Source of the DNA: Methylophilales bacterium LSUCC0135
GTDB taxonomy: Bacteria > Pseudomonadota > Gammaproteobacteria > Burkholderiales > Methylophilaceae
Reading direction: 5' to 3'
Length of the DNA stretch: 64,000 nucleotides
Assembly: GCA_001704575.1 (NCBI GenBank)
Contig: MCAW01000001.1
Location: forward strand, 245,876 to 309,875
Each line of letters opens with the position of its first letter. The stretch's first letter is position 1. The translations under genes were made by a program, and so were the position numbers. Below the pieces are notes generated by a model. The model was not told the origin of the DNA. It saw nothing but the letters and a program-made list of their open reading frames with translations, and made no database searches. This document shows, piece by piece, positions 35,610 through 46,740 of the stretch.

Positions 35610-36389
35610 ATGGCTTTTTTTGGCAGCTCCACCAAATCGATACCGGACTCGCATCATATCCCGCGTCATATTGCCGTCATCATGGATGGCAATGGCCGTT
35701 GGGCAAAAAAACGATTTCTGCCCAGACTTGCAGGCCACAAGCGCGGGGTCGAGACCGTGCGCGAGCTGGTCAAGTCATCTGCCGCGCTCGGCGTAGAGTT
35801 TTTGACACTGTTTGCGTTCAGTAGCGAGAACTGGCGCCGTCCGCCGGAGGAAGTCAGTTTCCTGATGGGGCTGTTTCTGGAGGCGCTCAATCAGGAAGTC
35901 AGCAAACTCCATCAGAATAATATCCGCATGGTTGTCATCGGCGATCGCAGCCAGTTTGATGAGACTTTGCGCGCCCACATCGAGGCCTCCGAAAATCTGA
36001 CCAGGGACAACACCGGGCTGACTTTGACGATCGCCGCCAATTACGGCGGGCGCTGGGATTTGATGCAGGCAGTCAACAGACTGGTGCTGGACTCGCCGGA
36101 GAAAGCCGGAAATTATGCCGAGGAGGATCTTTCTCAGCACCTTTCGATGCATTACGCGCCCGAGCCGGATCTTTTCATCCGAACCGGTGGCGAGAAGCGC
36201 ATCAGTAATTTCCTGCTTTGGCAGCTGGCATATACCGAGCTTTACTTTACCGACACCCTGTGGCCGGATTTCGACAAATCCGCATTTGATCAGGCAATCA
36301 GGTCCTTTCAGACCCGCGAGCGTCGTTTTGGCCGTACCAGTGAGCAATTGCAACCGAATTTAAAAGCCGAGTCTGCCAAACATGCTTAA
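35610..36389 (+). CDS. uppS: Undecaprenyl diphosphate synthase (cis-prenyltransferase)
   Basis: UppS builds the C55 lipid carrier for cell-wall and O-antigen units. The 259-aa protein has the IAVIMDGNGRWA motif (22-33; catalytic D26), GHKRGVETVREL, FAFSSENWRRP and the C-terminal DLFIRTGGEKRISNFLLWQLAYTELYF. The ATG at 35610 has TTGGAGC before it; the frame opens earlier at a TTG (35559) inside the frr end. It overlaps cdsA by 8 nt, beginning the uppS-cdsA-dxr-rseP chain of coupled genes. Confidence 0.97.
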   Translation: MAFFGSSTKSIPDSHHIPRHIAVIMDGNGRWAKKRFLPRLAGHKRGVETVRELVKSSAALGVEFLTLFAFSSENWRRPPEEVSFLMGLFLEALNQEVSKLHQNNIRMVVIGDRSQFDETLRAHIEASENLTRDNTGLTLTIAANYGGRWDLMQAVNRLVLDSPEKAGNYAEEDLSQHLSMHYAPEPDLFIRTGGEKRISNFLLWQLAYTELYFTDTLWPDFDKSAFDQAIRSFQTRERRFGRTSEQLQPNLKAESAKHA

Positions 36390-37212
36390 GACAAGAGTAT
36401 TAACCTCTTTGGTATTGGTAATGGTTTTTCTATCTGCAGTTTTTTTGCTGCCGGATATTTATTGGGCCTTCCTGATGCTCGCAGTGATTTCACTGGCCTT
36501 TCTTGAATGGGGTGCAATGGCCGGCCTCAACACTGCCGCACGCTATGTTTACACTGCACTTCCTTTGCTTTCGGGCACTCTGGTGATTCTGGCGGATGAC
36601 ATCGGCATGCCGGCATTACAGCCACAGGTGGTGTTCTATGCAATCCTGATGGCAACGGTCTTCTGGCTGGTTGTTTCACCCATATGGCTGAGTATCCGTG
36701 CGCGGGTACGGCAGCCGGTAATTCTTGCACTGGTCGGCATGGTGATTCTCTTTCCTACCTGGATTGCGTTGGTCAGCATGCGCGGTATCAGCCCATGGTT
36801 ATTGCTCCTGGCCATGGCAGCCGTATGGATTGCTGACATTGCCGCTTACTTTGCAGGCAAACGGTTCGGCAAACACAAGCTGGCACCGCAGATCAGCCCG
36901 GGGAAAACCTGGGAGGGCGTATTTGGCGCCTGGCTTGCAGTCAGCATTTATGGCCTGATACTCTGTTCAAGCCTGTCACTGAGTTATTGGCTGATTGTCG
37001 GACTGCTTGGCGTTACCGTGCTGAGCATCATCGGTGATTTGTTTGAATCCATGATCAAAAGACAGGCAGGCGTGAAAGACAGTGGCCACCTGCTTCCCGG
37101 TCACGGTGGTGTGCTGGACAGAATCGACGGCCTGACTTCCAGCATGCCGATCGTGATGTTCTTCATATACTTTCCAACCTATTTCATGGTGATCGAGTCT
37201 TTCCATGCATGA
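36382..37212 (+). CDS. cdsA: Phosphatidate cytidylyltransferase
   Basis: CdsA makes CDP-diacylglycerol, the precursor of all phospholipids, in the inner membrane. The 276-aa protein has about eight hydrophobic segments and the C-terminal signature [34 protein letters not shown]. Both the start and the end overlap neighbours by 8 nt (uppS and dxr), so translation is coupled on both sides. Confidence 0.96.
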   Translation: MLKTRVLTSLVLVMVFLSAVFLLPDIYWAFLMLAVISLAFLEWGAMAGLNTAARYVYTALPLLSGTLVILADDIGMPALQPQVVFYAILMATVFWLVVSPIWLSIRARVRQPVILALVGMVILFPTWIALVSMRGISPWLLLLAMAAVWIADIAAYFAGKRFGKHKLAPQISPGKTWEGVFGAWLAVSIYGLILCSSLSLSYWLIVGLLGVTVLSIIGDLFESMIKRQAGVKDSGHLLPGHGGVLDRIDGLTSSMPIVMFFIYFPTYFMVIESFHA

Positions 37213-38389
37213 AGTGAAACGGGTCACCATACTCGGTGCGACCGGCACCATAGGCAAACAGACACTGGATGTCATCGCGCGTCATCCTGACAAATTCAGC
37301 GTATTCGCCCTGACAGCCAATGCCAGCGCCGACGTACTTTTCGAGCAATGCCGACAATATCTTCCCCGTTATGCCGTCCTGCTTGATGAATCTGCAGCGG
37401 AAAGTCTGAGGCAGCAACTGCTTGCCGCTGGCAGCCAAACCCAAGTTCTGTGGGGAATTTCAGCGCTGGAATTCGTCAGTGCACACCCCGAAGTCGATGT
37501 GGTGATGGCCGCCATAGTGGGCGCCGCCGGTCTCAAGCCGGCGATGGCGGCAGCGCATGCCGGCAAGCGTATCCTGCTCGCCAATAAAGAAACTCTGGTC
37601 ATGTCCGGCGGTCTTTTCATGAACGCAGTAGAGCAGGGTGGCGCCAGTTTGTTGCCGATAGATAGCGAGCACAATGCAATATTCCAGGTCATGCCGGAAG
37701 CGCGTACCAGGCATCTGGGCGAATCCGGCATCCGCCGCATCCTGCTGACGGCTTCAGGCGGACCTTTCCGCAATACCAGTGCCATGGATCTTGAAAAAGT
37801 CACGCCCAGGCAGGCACTCAATCATCCTAACTGGGTGATGGGGCCGAAAATCACGATAGACTCCGCGACCCTGATGAACAAGGGCCTTGAGGTGATTGAG
37901 GCGCACTGGTTGTTCAATGCGGGGCCGGAACAGATCGAGGTTGTGGTGCATCCGCAGAGTGTGATTCATTCCATGGTGGAGTATGTCGATGGTTCAGTGC
38001 TGGCCCAGTTGGGTAATCCGGACATGAGGACGCCGATCGCATTCGCACTGGGGTATCCGGAGCGTCTGGAGAGCGGTGTGCCCAGTCTCGATTTCTTCAC
38101 CATTGGCAAATTTGATTTTGAAGCGCCGGACATGGTCAAGTTCCCCTGTTTGCGCCTTGCATTCGATTCATTGCGCACCGGCGGTACCGCACCGGCAATT
38201 CTCAATGCTGCCAATGAGGTCGCAGTTGCAGCATTCTTGAACGAGCGCATAGGTTTCACCGATATTCCGCGCATGATCGAGTCTGCACTTGAACAATCCG
38301 ACATTCAGCCAGCCAGCTCGCTGGATAGCGTGATTGAAGCCGACCGTCAGGCGAGATTGCTTGCGAATGCCTGGATGGATAAACACTGA
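37205..38389 (+). CDS. dxr: 1-deoxy-D-xylulose-5-phosphate reductoisomerase
   Basis: Dxr commits DXP to the MEP isoprenoid pathway (product 2-C-methyl-D-erythritol 4-phosphate). The 394-aa protein has the NADPH motif [14 protein letters not shown], the metal/substrate segment [12 protein letters not shown] and [33 protein letters not shown], and a C-terminal helical domain. It overlaps cdsA by 8 nt and shares one base with rseP (TGATG). Its product line feeds FPP for uppS upstream and for the hpnCDE squalene genes elsewhere in the window. Confidence 0.97.
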   Translation: MHEVKRVTILGATGTIGKQTLDVIARHPDKFSVFALTANASADVLFEQCRQYLPRYAVLLDESAAESLRQQLLAAGSQTQVLWGISALEFVSAHPEVDVVMAAIVGAAGLKPAMAAAHAGKRILLANKETLVMSGGLFMNAVEQGGASLLPIDSEHNAIFQVMPEARTRHLGESGIRRILLTASGGPFRNTSAMDLEKVTPRQALNHPNWVMGPKITIDSATLMNKGLEVIEAHWLFNAGPEQIEVVVHPQSVIHSMVEYVDGSVLAQLGNPDMRTPIAFALGYPERLESGVPSLDFFTIGKFDFEAPDMVKFPCLRLAFDSLRTGGTAPAILNAANEVAVAAFLNERIGFTDIPRMIESALEQSDIQPASSLDSVIEADRQARLLANAWMDKH

Positions 38390-39747
38390 TGCTGACGATA
38401 GTTGCATTTCTGGTGACCTTAAGCGTGTTGATCGCCATACACGAATACGGCCATTTTCAGGTGGCCCGATGGTGTGGCGTCAAGGTGTTGCGTTTCTCGA
38501 TTGGGTTCGGCAAGCCTTTGTTTCAGAAATCATTCGGCAAGGACAACACCGAGTTCGTGATCGCAGCCTTGCCTTTCGGCGGCTATGTCAAGATGCTGGA
38601 TGAGCGCGAAGGTGAAATCGATGCAAGCGAAGACCGTGCGCGTGCGTTCAACCGTCAATCGGTCTGGAGACGTATTGCCATCGTTTCGGCCGGGCCGGCG
38701 GCCAATCTGCTGCTGGCAATTTTTCTATATTGGATATTGTTCATGCACGGCGTCATGGGTATCAAGCCAATACTTGGCGAGATACAGCCAAACACGCCTG
38801 CAGCCCAAGCCAATCTTAAAGAGGGTGATTTCATACAGGCAATTGCCGGTGAATCAACAAGGACTTGGCAGGATGTCAGATGGCTGTTGCTGCAGGAATC
38901 GCTCAATGCCGAATCTGTGGAACTTGAAGTCATGGATCAGTCAGGCAGACTGCATTCATCGGCGCTCAGTCTGCAGAGCATAGGTCGTGATGATTACGAA
39001 AGCGATTTTCTGGACAAGCTTGGATTGAAACCCTACCAGCCGGAAGCGCCTGCCATCATAGGCGATCTGGTAGGCGGAGGGGCTGCTGAACTTTCCGGAC
39101 TAAAGCCCGGAGACAAAGTCCTTTCAGCGGACGGCGAAACTGTTAACAATTGGGAACAGTTCGTAACTAGCATCCGCAAGAATCCGCAGAACAGAATTCA
39201 TCTCATGATTCAGCGTGGTGAAGAATTGCTGGCACTGGCCATCACACCTGAGGGCGTCAATGAAGGGGGTATTCAGGTTGGGAAAATCGGTGCCATTAAC
39301 CGTGTCGATGACGCCATGCTGGAAACTTTCATGACCACCATCAGCTATGGTCCGCTGGAAGCCTTGGTGAAGGCTAGCGGCAAGACTTGGGAAACCTCGG
39401 TATTCAGCCTGAAAATGCTGGGCAGCATGATTACCGGTGATGTTTCCTGGAAAGGTGTCAGTGGCCCAGTCACGATAGCCAGCTATGCAGGACAAAGCGC
39501 ACATATCGGCTGGAAAGCTTTTCTTGGATTTCTTGCCCTCATCAGCATCAGCCTCGGCGTCCTGAATCTGCTGCCTGTGCCTGTGTTGGATGGCGGTCAT
39601 TTGATGTATTATATGGTGGAAATTTTCAAGGGCAGCCCTGTTTCCGAAGCAGCGATGGAATTGGGCCAGCGTATAGGTCTGTTCTTGTTGGGGCTGCTGA
39701 TGATTGTGGCATTCTATAACGATATAAACCGGATTCTCACAGGCTGA
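38389..39747 (+). CDS. rseP: Site-2 intramembrane protease RseP
   Basis: RseP cuts anti-sigma factors and leftover signal peptides in the membrane. The 452-aa protein has the zinc motif HEYGH (18-22) in the first membrane helix, two PDZ-like domains in the periplasmic part (about residues 120-300), and the LDG motif in PVPVLDGGHLMYY near the C-terminus with final membrane segments. The order dxr-rseP-bamA is conserved in proteobacteria. Confidence 0.96.
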   Translation: MLTIVAFLVTLSVLIAIHEYGHFQVARWCGVKVLRFSIGFGKPLFQKSFGKDNTEFVIAALPFGGYVKMLDEREGEIDASEDRARAFNRQSVWRRIAIVSAGPAANLLLAIFLYWILFMHGVMGIKPILGEIQPNTPAAQANLKEGDFIQAIAGESTRTWQDVRWLLLQESLNAESVELEVMDQSGRLHSSALSLQSIGRDDYESDFLDKLGLKPYQPEAPAIIGDLVGGGAAELSGLKPGDKVLSADGETVNNWEQFVTSIRKNPQNRIHLMIQRGEELLALAITPEGVNEGGIQVGKIGAINRVDDAMLETFMTTISYGPLEALVKASGKTWETSVFSLKMLGSMITGDVSWKGVSGPVTIASYAGQSAHIGWKAFLGFLALISISLGVLNLLPVPVLDGGHLMYYMVEIFKGSPVSEAAMELGQRIGLFLLGLLMIVAFYNDINRILTG

Positions 39748-39752
39748 ACTTA

Positions 39753-42077
39753 ATGAAATTTGGCATCAAGCTCAACCACATACTGCCGTTCGTCATCAGT
39801 GCTTATGTTTCAAATGCCTGGGCCATAGAACCTTTCGTCGTCCAGGATATCCGCGTTGAAGGTATCCAGCGTACGGAGCCCGGCACGATATTCAATTACC
39901 TGCCGGTCAGAGTCGGTGAAACAATGGACGATGAAAAAGCCACCCAGGCCATCAAGTCGCTCTATGCCACCGGATTCTTCAAGGACGTGCGCATCGAGGT
40001 TGACAATAATGTGCTGGTGGTTTTGGTGCAGGAGCGTGCCGCCATTGCTGCCATCAGTTTCAATGGCAACAAATCATTCCCAAGCGACAAAATGCTGGAA
40101 GGCTTGAGCCAGATCGGCTTGTCGAATGGTCTGATTTTTGACCGTTCAATGCTGGATCGCGCCGAGCAGGAAATCAAACGCCAATATCTGGCCCAAGGCA
40201 AATACGCGGCTACCGTCAAAACCATCGTCAGTCCGCTGGAGCGTAATCGCGTCGCGATCCGCTTTGATATAGAAGAAGGTGCAGTCTCCAAGATACGCAG
40301 CATCAATATCGTCGGCAACAAGGATTTTACTGACGAGGTGCTGCTTGAACAGTTCAAGCTGACAACACCGAACTGGCTGAGCTGGTGGAACAAGGATGAC
40401 CAGTATTCGAAGCAAAAGCTGACGGCCGACCTCGAAGCCTTGCGTTCTTTTTACATGAATCAGGGCTATCTTGAATTCAATGTCGACTCCACCCAGGTCT
40501 CCATCACCCCGGACAAGCGCGATATTTACATCACGGTGAATATTACCGAGGGCATGAAATATACCGTCAGCGAAATCAAGATGGCGGGGGAAATGTTGCT
40601 GGCGGAAGATGAGGCGATGAGCTTGGTCAGTATCCAGGCTGGCGAGTTCTTCAACCGTGAAAAGGTAACGCAGTCAAGCAAGGCGATCAGTGACCGTCTC
40701 GGCAATGATGGCTATGCCTTTGCCAACGTCAACGCTGTTCCTGCGCTGGACAAGGAAAATCACACCGTAGCATTTACCTTTTTTGTCGACCCCGGCCGCA
40801 GGGTCTATGTCCGCCGCATCAATCTGACCGGCAACACACGCACCCGCGATGAAGTGCTGCGGCGCGAAATGCGTCAACTTGAATCGTCATGGTACGCAGC
40901 TGACAAGATCGATCGCTCGAAGCAGCGCTTGCAGCGCCTGCAATTCTTTGATGATGTCAACGTTGAAACACCAGCCGTCCCAGGTACAACCGATCAGGTT
41001 GATCTCAACATCAACGTGACGGAAAGATCCACCGGCAGTGTCCAGTTCGGTGCCGGTTTGTCCAGCTCCGAAGGCGTGGTTTTCGGCATTACTGTCAACC
41101 AGAACAACTTCCTCGGTACCGGAAACCGCGTCAGTGCGCAAATTAATACCGGCGAAGTCAACAAGACCTATTCGCTGTCGTTTACTGACCCATACTTTAC
41201 CCCTGATGGCATCAGCCGCGGCTTCGATGTCTATCGCCGTGATGTCAATACACGCTCGCTCTCGACCGCGGCCTACGAGAGTTCATCCTATGGTGCCGGC
41301 ATACGTTTCGGCATGCCGCTGAGTGAGGGGGCTTTTGTCAGTGCCGGCTTGACCTTTGACAACACGGCTATTGATTTAAGTGAAAACAGCTCGTTGCGAT
41401 ATCGGAATTACTGTGGCGGACTTTCTTGTAGCAACAACAACCTGATGCTGAATCTGAGCTGGGCAAATGATACCCGAGACAATGTACTTTATCCGAAGAA
41501 GGGTAGCTACCAGCGGGCAAGCTCCGAGATCGGCTTGCCAGGACTGGATCTTGAATATTACAAGCTGGAATACAAGCATTCCTGGTTCAAGCCGTTAAGC
41601 AAAAATATTACGCTGATGCTGAACGGTGAAATTGGCTATGCTGACAGTTACGGCGACAAGGATTATCCGTTCTTCAAAAATTTCTATGCGGGTGGCGTGA
41701 ATTCCGTGCGCGGCTATCAAACCAGCTCGATTGGACCGCGCTATGACGAGAACGGACGAGACTTCTCGGAAGGCGGTACAAAAAGATTTGTCGGTAGTGC
41801 AGAACTCTTTTTCCCGGTACCGGGCATGAAGGATTCAAGCCAGTTCAGACTGAGTGCATTTCTCGATGCGGGCACGGTGTGGGGGGAGGGAAGCACCGCG
41901 CTTTCAGATAAAGGATGCAATAACACGGCATCCGACTGCTTGCGATTTTCAACAGGACTCGGTGTGAGCTGGTATTCGCCGTTTGGACCGATCAAACTGG
42001 TATTCGCGAAAGCCCTCAATGAACAGGATGGCGATAAAACAGAGGCGCTACAATTCCAGTTGGGCACACAGTTCTAA
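39753..42077 (+). CDS. bamA: Outer membrane protein assembly factor BamA
   Basis: BamA inserts beta-barrel proteins in the outer membrane. The 774-aa precursor has a signal peptide ending near NAWA-IEPF (residue 24), five POTRA repeats over about residues 24-420, and a C-terminal 16-strand barrel with the loop-6 motif VRGYQ and a final aromatic residue (GTQF). It begins 5 nt after rseP. The run rseP-bamA-skp-lpxD-fabZ-lpxA-lpxB places outer-membrane protein and lipid A synthesis in one unit. Confidence 0.97.
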   Translation: MKFGIKLNHILPFVISAYVSNAWAIEPFVVQDIRVEGIQRTEPGTIFNYLPVRVGETMDDEKATQAIKSLYATGFFKDVRIEVDNNVLVVLVQERAAIAAISFNGNKSFPSDKMLEGLSQIGLSNGLIFDRSMLDRAEQEIKRQYLAQGKYAATVKTIVSPLERNRVAIRFDIEEGAVSKIRSINIVGNKDFTDEVLLEQFKLTTPNWLSWWNKDDQYSKQKLTADLEALRSFYMNQGYLEFNVDSTQVSITPDKRDIYITVNITEGMKYTVSEIKMAGEMLLAEDEAMSLVSIQAGEFFNREKVTQSSKAISDRLGNDGYAFANVNAVPALDKENHTVAFTFFVDPGRRVYVRRINLTGNTRTRDEVLRREMRQLESSWYAADKIDRSKQRLQRLQFFDDVNVETPAVPGTTDQVDLNINVTERSTGSVQFGAGLSSSEGVVFGITVNQNNFLGTGNRVSAQINTGEVNKTYSLSFTDPYFTPDGISRGFDVYRRDVNTRSLSTAAYESSSYGAGIRFGMPLSEGAFVSAGLTFDNTAIDLSENSSLRYRNYCGGLSCSNNNLMLNLSWANDTRDNVLYPKKGSYQRASSEIGLPGLDLEYYKLEYKHSWFKPLSKNITLMLNGEIGYADSYGDKDYPFFKNFYAGGVNSVRGYQTSSIGPRYDENGRDFSEGGTKRFVGSAELFFPVPGMKDSSQFRLSAFLDAGTVWGEGSTALSDKGCNNTASDCLRFSTGLGVSWYSPFGPIKLVFAKALNEQDGDKTEALQFQLGTQF

Positions 42078-42129
42078 CTGCTCTGCTCAAAACTTTAGCA
42101 TTAAATTGACTTAAATCAGGAGAACCCAA

Positions 42130-42633
42130 TTGAACAAGTTTCTTAAATCCATGTTGGTCGCAGGTGTTTTTGCCTTTGCTGCACAGGCACAAGCAGCAGA
42201 GCTGAAGATTGGCTATGTCCAGGTAGACAAGATTTTGCAGGAGGCTCCGCAGACTGCAGAAACCGGTAAAAAACTTGAAAAAGAGTTCAGCCCACGTACT
42301 GCCGAGCTTGAGCGTCTGCAAAAACAGATCCGCGATATCGAGGCACAGCTTGACAAGGACAGCCTGACCATCTCGGAAACCGACCGCAAGAACAAGGAAC
42401 GCGATGTGTCCAATCTCAAGATCGACTTCCAGCGCAAGCAACGCGAACTGCGCGAAGATATCAACATGCGCAAGAATGAAGAACTTGGCACGCTGCAAGA
42501 TCGTATCAACAAGGCAGTGACCACAGTTGCCGAGACTGAGGGTTACGATCTGGTGGTTTACGGCGGTGTTGCTTTCGCCAGCAAGAAAATCGACATTACC
42601 GACAAGGTGCTGAAAGCGCTTGGCAAGAAATAA
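42130..42633 (+). CDS. skp: Periplasmic chaperone Skp/OmpH
   Basis: Skp holds unfolded outer-membrane proteins on their way to BamA. The 167-aa precursor has a signal peptide (cleavage near [11 protein letters not shown]), then the long charged coiled-coil arms (about residues 45-115) with many Lys/Glu/Arg and few hydrophobic residues. The best start is TTG at 42130, since AGGAG lies directly before it; an internal ATG would cut the signal's basic end. It lies between bamA and lpxD as usual. Confidence 0.94.
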   Translation: MNKFLKSMLVAGVFAFAAQAQAAELKIGYVQVDKILQEAPQTAETGKKLEKEFSPRTAELERLQKQIRDIEAQLDKDSLTISETDRKNKERDVSNLKIDFQRKQRELREDINMRKNEELGTLQDRINKAVTTVAETEGYDLVVYGGVAFASKKIDITDKVLKALGKK

Positions 42634-42653
42634 GCACAGCTGAATCCTATTCT

Positions 42654-43709
42654 GTGACTCAAACTGGTTATTCGCTCGAAGATATTGTTGCTGAACTGGG
42701 TGGGGAGCTGGTGGGCGATGCCGACGTCAGGGTCTATCGCATGTCTTCACTTGCCCAGGCAGAGGCCGGGCATATTACTTTTGTCAGCAACCCGAAATAT
42801 CTTTCACAGCTTGCCGCCACTCGCGCCAGCGCAGTGATCGTCGCGCCAGCAAGCAGGGATGCCACTGCAATCCCGAGGATTGTTACCGAAAATCCATACG
42901 CATACTTTGCCAGACTGTCCGGCCTGATGAACCCGGTTCCTGATGCGGTTGCCGGAATCCATGCAACTGCCGTGATTGACGATACAGCCAAGCTTGCGCC
43001 TGGTTGTTCGGTCGGTCCGCATGTTGTGATCGGCAAAAACGCAAAACTGGCAGAAAATGTCGTTATCGAAGCAGGTTCGGTCATTGGTGAAAACGTCAGC
43101 ATCGGTACCGGCAGCAGAATCGCGGCAAACGTCGTTATTTACCATGACTGCATGATCGGCAACCATTGTGTGATATCTTCGGGAACAGTCATCGGTGCTG
43201 ATGGTTTCGGCTATGCCGAAGAGAATCGTCAGTGGGTGAAGATTCCTCAAATCGGCCGGGTCGTCATCGAAGACCATGTCGAAATAGGCGCGAACACGAC
43301 CATAGATCGCGGGGCACTCGATGATACTGTGATCGGGCAAGGAGCGAAGCTCGACAACCTGATCCAGATCGGACACAACTGCAGGATAGGGGCGCATACC
43401 GTGATAGCCGGCTGTGTCGGTATCGCAGGCAGCGCACGGATAGGAAAGCATTGTAAAATCGGTGGTGCAGCGATGATTCTGGGCCATCTGGAAATCGCCG
43501 ATGATGTCACGGTTTCACCGGGATCGATGATCACTCGGTCATTGAGTAAAGCCGATACCTATACGGCTTTGATGCCGTTCCAGCCGCATGATGAATGGCT
43601 CAGGACTGCTGCCAATGTCAGACGACTGGGCGAGATGGCTGATCGCATCAAACATCTCGAACGTTCGTTCGCAGAGATGCAGGATACACAGAAAAACAGT
43701 AAGAATTGA
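42654..43709 (+). CDS. lpxD: UDP-3-O-acyl-glucosamine N-acyltransferase
   Basis: LpxD adds the N-linked acyl chain in lipid A synthesis (third step). The 351-aa protein has an N-terminal uridine-binding domain (1-100), then a left-handed beta helix of hexapeptide repeats (about 105-310) with the catalytic His in [13 protein letters not shown], and a C-terminal helix. The start is GTG at 42654 with a weak ribosome site. Neighbours skp and fabZ fit the standard order. Confidence 0.96.
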   Translation: MTQTGYSLEDIVAELGGELVGDADVRVYRMSSLAQAEAGHITFVSNPKYLSQLAATRASAVIVAPASRDATAIPRIVTENPYAYFARLSGLMNPVPDAVAGIHATAVIDDTAKLAPGCSVGPHVVIGKNAKLAENVVIEAGSVIGENVSIGTGSRIAANVVIYHDCMIGNHCVISSGTVIGADGFGYAEENRQWVKIPQIGRVVIEDHVEIGANTTIDRGALDDTVIGQGAKLDNLIQIGHNCRIGAHTVIAGCVGIAGSARIGKHCKIGGAAMILGHLEIADDVTVSPGSMITRSLSKADTYTALMPFQPHDEWLRTAANVRRLGEMADRIKHLERSFAEMQDTQKNSKN

Positions 43710-43718
43710 GGAAACAAG

Positions 43719-44183
43719 ATGTCAGAGCCATTAGAAACCAGCATGGATATCCATGAAATATTGAATCACCTTCCTCACCGCTATCCTTTTGTGTTGGTGG
43801 ATCGTGTGGTCTCCTACGAAATTGGCAAGGAAATCACTGCCATCAAGAATGTGACCATCAACGAACCGTTTTTCCCGGGACATTTCCCCTATCATCCGGT
43901 CATGCCCGGTGTACTGATCATCGAGGCCATGGCGCAAGCTGCTGCCATTGTTTCCTTCAAGACCATGGACAGCAAGCCCAGCGACGACTCTGTCTACTAT
44001 TTTGCCGGCATTGACAAGGCACGTTTCAAGAAACCGGTTTCACCTGGAGATCAATTGGTGCTGAACGTGAAAATAGACCGGATTTTGCGCGGTATCTGGA
44101 AGTACTCCGGCCAGGCCACGGTAGACGGCAATGTGGTGGCTGAAGCGGAATTCATGTGCATACTGAAGGCGATCGAGAAATAA
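43719..44183 (+). CDS. fabZ: 3-hydroxyacyl-[ACP] dehydratase FabZ
   Basis: FabZ dehydrates hydroxyacyl-ACP in fatty-acid elongation and competes with LpxA for hydroxyacyl-ACP. The 154-aa hot-dog-fold protein has [11 protein letters not shown], the catalytic His and Glu in [23 protein letters not shown], and [25 protein letters not shown] precedes the ATG. Its place between lpxD and lpxA ties fatty-acid supply to lipid A synthesis. Confidence 0.97.
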   Translation: MSEPLETSMDIHEILNHLPHRYPFVLVDRVVSYEIGKEITAIKNVTINEPFFPGHFPYHPVMPGVLIIEAMAQAAAIVSFKTMDSKPSDDSVYYFAGIDKARFKKPVSPGDQLVLNVKIDRILRGIWKYSGQATVDGNVVAEAEFMCILKAIEK

Positions 44184-44211
44184 GTCATTACAACCCTCTG
44201 CAGAAGCCAGT

Positions 44212-44994
44212 ATGTCGCAACCACGTATTCACCCAACCGCCATTATTGATCCCCTAGCCGAACTGGACAGCAGCGTCGAGGTCGGCGCCTACACGACCAT
44301 AGGGCCGCATGTACGGATAGCCGCTGGTACAACAATTGGCAATCATGTTGTTATCAATGGCCCCACCTCGATAGGGAAAAACAATCACATCTTCCACTTT
44401 TCCTCTCTTGGCGAGGCTCCGCAGGACAAGAAATACCGGGATGAACCGACAATACTGGAAATCGGCGACGGCAACACCATTCGCGAATTCTGTACGTTCA
44501 ATCGCGGCACCATACAGGACAAGGGTGTCACCCGTATAGGCAACGACAACTGGGTGATGGCTTATGTCCACATCGCCCATGATTGCGACGTCGGCAACCA
44601 TACCATCCTTGCCAACAACTCTTCCCTGGCAGGCCATGTGGAGATGAGTGATTACGCCATATTGGGCGGCTTCACGTTGGTCCACCAGTTCTGCAAAATC
44701 GGTGCGCATGTCATCACTGCCGTCGGATCGGTGGTATTCAAGGATATCCCGCCATACGTCACGGCAGCCGGATATGATGCGAAGCCGCACGGCATCAATG
44801 CCGAGGGCCTGAAGCGGCGCGGGTTCAGCCCGGATACCATTACGCAGATCAAACGTGCCTACAAGACGCTCTACCGTAACGGGCTCAGCCTGGAAGAAGC
44901 CAAGACAGAACTGGCCAAACAGATTGGAATCTGCCCTGAAATTCAGCCCTTGGTGGATTTTTTGAGCGTCTCCACCCGCGGTATCGTTCGCTAG
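44212..44994 (+). CDS. lpxA: UDP-N-acetylglucosamine O-acyltransferase
   Basis: LpxA carries out the first step of lipid A synthesis. The 260-aa protein is a hexapeptide-repeat beta helix (residues 4-190) with the catalytic His in [14 protein letters not shown], the segment GEAPQDKKY that contacts the donor and a helical C-terminal domain ([24 protein letters not shown]). It is 28 nt after fabZ and 12 nt before lpxB. Confidence 0.97.
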   Translation: MSQPRIHPTAIIDPLAELDSSVEVGAYTTIGPHVRIAAGTTIGNHVVINGPTSIGKNNHIFHFSSLGEAPQDKKYRDEPTILEIGDGNTIREFCTFNRGTIQDKGVTRIGNDNWVMAYVHIAHDCDVGNHTILANNSSLAGHVEMSDYAILGGFTLVHQFCKIGAHVITAVGSVVFKDIPPYVTAAGYDAKPHGINAEGLKRRGFSPDTITQIKRAYKTLYRNGLSLEEAKTELAKQIGICPEIQPLVDFLSVSTRGIVR

Positions 44995-45006
44995 AAAGTT
45001 CTACCA

Positions 45007-46140
45007 ATGCCAACCATAGCGATTGTAGCTGGAGAAGCTTCAGGCGACCTGTTGGGTAGCCATCTGATACGGGCATTGAAAAAACGCAGGCCGGATATTG
45101 AGTTCGTCGGGATTGCCGGCCCGAAAATGCAGGCGGAAGGGGCAAAATCGCTGTTCCCGATGGAGCAGCTGTCAGTACGCGGCTATGTCGAAGTGCTGCG
45201 CCATTTACCCGGTTTGCTCAGCTTGCGTAAACAACTCAGACGTTATTTTCTGCAAACCCGTCCGGATTTGTTCATCGGCATCGATGCACCGGATTTCAAC
45301 TTTGCGCTCGAACGTAGCCTCAAGAAAAAAGGCATTCCCACCATTCATTACGTCAGCCCGTCGATCTGGGCATGGCGCAAGGGACGCATCAAGAAAATCA
45401 AATCGGCTGTTTCGCACATGCTGGCACTTTTCCCGTTCGAGCCGGCAATTTATCAGGATGCGGGCATTCAGGTTAGCTATGTCGGTCATCCGCTGGCGGA
45501 TATTCTGCCCATCACGCCTGACATGCAGGCTGCCCGTGAAAGCCTAAAGCTGAGCCAAGATGCGCGTGTGATTGCGATGTTGCCGGGTAGCCGTCAAAGC
45601 GAAGTCAAGCAACTGGCCGACCTGTATGTCAAAACAGCCAGATTGATCGCAGAGCAACAGGCGGACACGGTATTCCTGGTACCGCTGGTGACGCGCGAAA
45701 CGCGGGCGATTTTTCAGGAAGCGATTTATGAAAACAATGCAGAAGACTTGCCCCTGCAGATATTGTTCGGTCATGCGCACATGGCAATGGAGGCCGCAGA
45801 TGCCGTAATCGTGGCTTCCGGCACGGCCACACTGGAAGCGGCGCTGATCAAGCGACCGATGGTGATCACTTATCGCATGCCTGCCTTGAGCTGGTTTTTG
45901 CTCAAACGCATGAATTATTTGCCTTATGTCGGATTGCCCAACATTCTGGCCGGACGTTTCGTCGTGCCCGAGCTTCTGCAGCATGACGCAACACCGGAAA
46001 AGCTCGCCGACGCTACCTTGCGCATGATCAATGACGAAGCCTTGATGAAGGACATTCGTGAAGAATTCACGCGCATGCACCAACTTTTGCGTCAGAACAC
46101 AGAAGAGAAGGCTGCTGATGCGATTCTGGCCATTCTGTAA
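45007..46140 (+). CDS. lpxB: Lipid A disaccharide synthase
   Basis: LpxB joins lipid X and UDP-diacylglucosamine to the lipid A disaccharide. The 377-aa GT19 protein starts AIVAGEASGDLLGSHLI, carries the FIGIDAPDFNFALE segment, HYVSPSIWAWRKGRIKKI and the C-terminal donor site ASGTATLEAALIKRPMVITY. It is followed after 12 nt by rnhB, the usual order in proteobacteria. Confidence 0.97.
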   Translation: MPTIAIVAGEASGDLLGSHLIRALKKRRPDIEFVGIAGPKMQAEGAKSLFPMEQLSVRGYVEVLRHLPGLLSLRKQLRRYFLQTRPDLFIGIDAPDFNFALERSLKKKGIPTIHYVSPSIWAWRKGRIKKIKSAVSHMLALFPFEPAIYQDAGIQVSYVGHPLADILPITPDMQAARESLKLSQDARVIAMLPGSRQSEVKQLADLYVKTARLIAEQQADTVFLVPLVTRETRAIFQEAIYENNAEDLPLQILFGHAHMAMEAADAVIVASGTATLEAALIKRPMVITYRMPALSWFLLKRMNYLPYVGLPNILAGRFVVPELLQHDATPEKLADATLRMINDEALMKDIREEFTRMHQLLRQNTEEKAADAILAIL

Positions 46141-46152
46141 AGGCGTCGCGAA

Positions 46153-46740
46153 TTGTTGATCTGCGGTGTTGACGAAGCAGGCAGGGGGCCGTTGGCCGGG
46201 GCGGTATTTGCGGCAGCAGTGATATTGGACCCTGATCGCCCCATCGCGGGTTTGGCAGACTCCAAGAAACTCAGTGAAAAAAGACTCGATGCATTAGCGA
46301 TCCAGATCAAGGCGCATGCGCTGGCCTGGGCTGTTTGCAGCAGCAGTGTTGAAGAGATTGATCAGATCAACATTCTTCAGGCCAGTTTGCTCGCAATGCG
46401 GCGTGCCATTGACAAGATGCGGCAACAATTTGGTATTGCACCAGATCTGGTTCAAATAGATGGCAACAAAACACCAGACATTGATTTGCCGTGCGAGGCC
46501 ATTATCCAAGGCGATAGCAAAGTAGAGGCCATTTCCGCTGCTTCAATTCTCGCTAAAACAGCAAGAGATGCCGAACTATATGACCTTGATGCAAAATATC
46601 CCCAGTATGGATTTGCCAGACACAAAGGCTATCCGACCCCTTATCATCTGGAGATGCTAAGCCTGTATGGCGTGTCATGCATACACCGGCGCAGCTATGC
46701 CCCGGTCAGAAAAATTCTCGAATCTGGCGGCGCTATCTGA
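46153..46740 (+). CDS. rnhB: Ribonuclease HII
   Basis: RNase HII removes single ribonucleotides from DNA and RNA primers. The 195-aa protein has the first catalytic pair in [14 protein letters not shown], the Asp of the DGN(K)TP segment and the Asp of KTARDAEL, plus the C-terminal [12 protein letters not shown]. It starts at TTG (46153, or the next TTG at 46156), 12 nt after lpxB. Its end overlaps the end of the convergent DUF3365 gene by 8 bp. Confidence 0.95.
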   Translation: MLICGVDEAGRGPLAGAVFAAAVILDPDRPIAGLADSKKLSEKRLDALAIQIKAHALAWAVCSSSVEEIDQINILQASLLAMRRAIDKMRQQFGIAPDLVQIDGNKTPDIDLPCEAIIQGDSKVEAISAASILAKTARDAELYDLDAKYPQYGFARHKGYPTPYHLEMLSLYGVSCIHRRSYAPVRKILESGGAI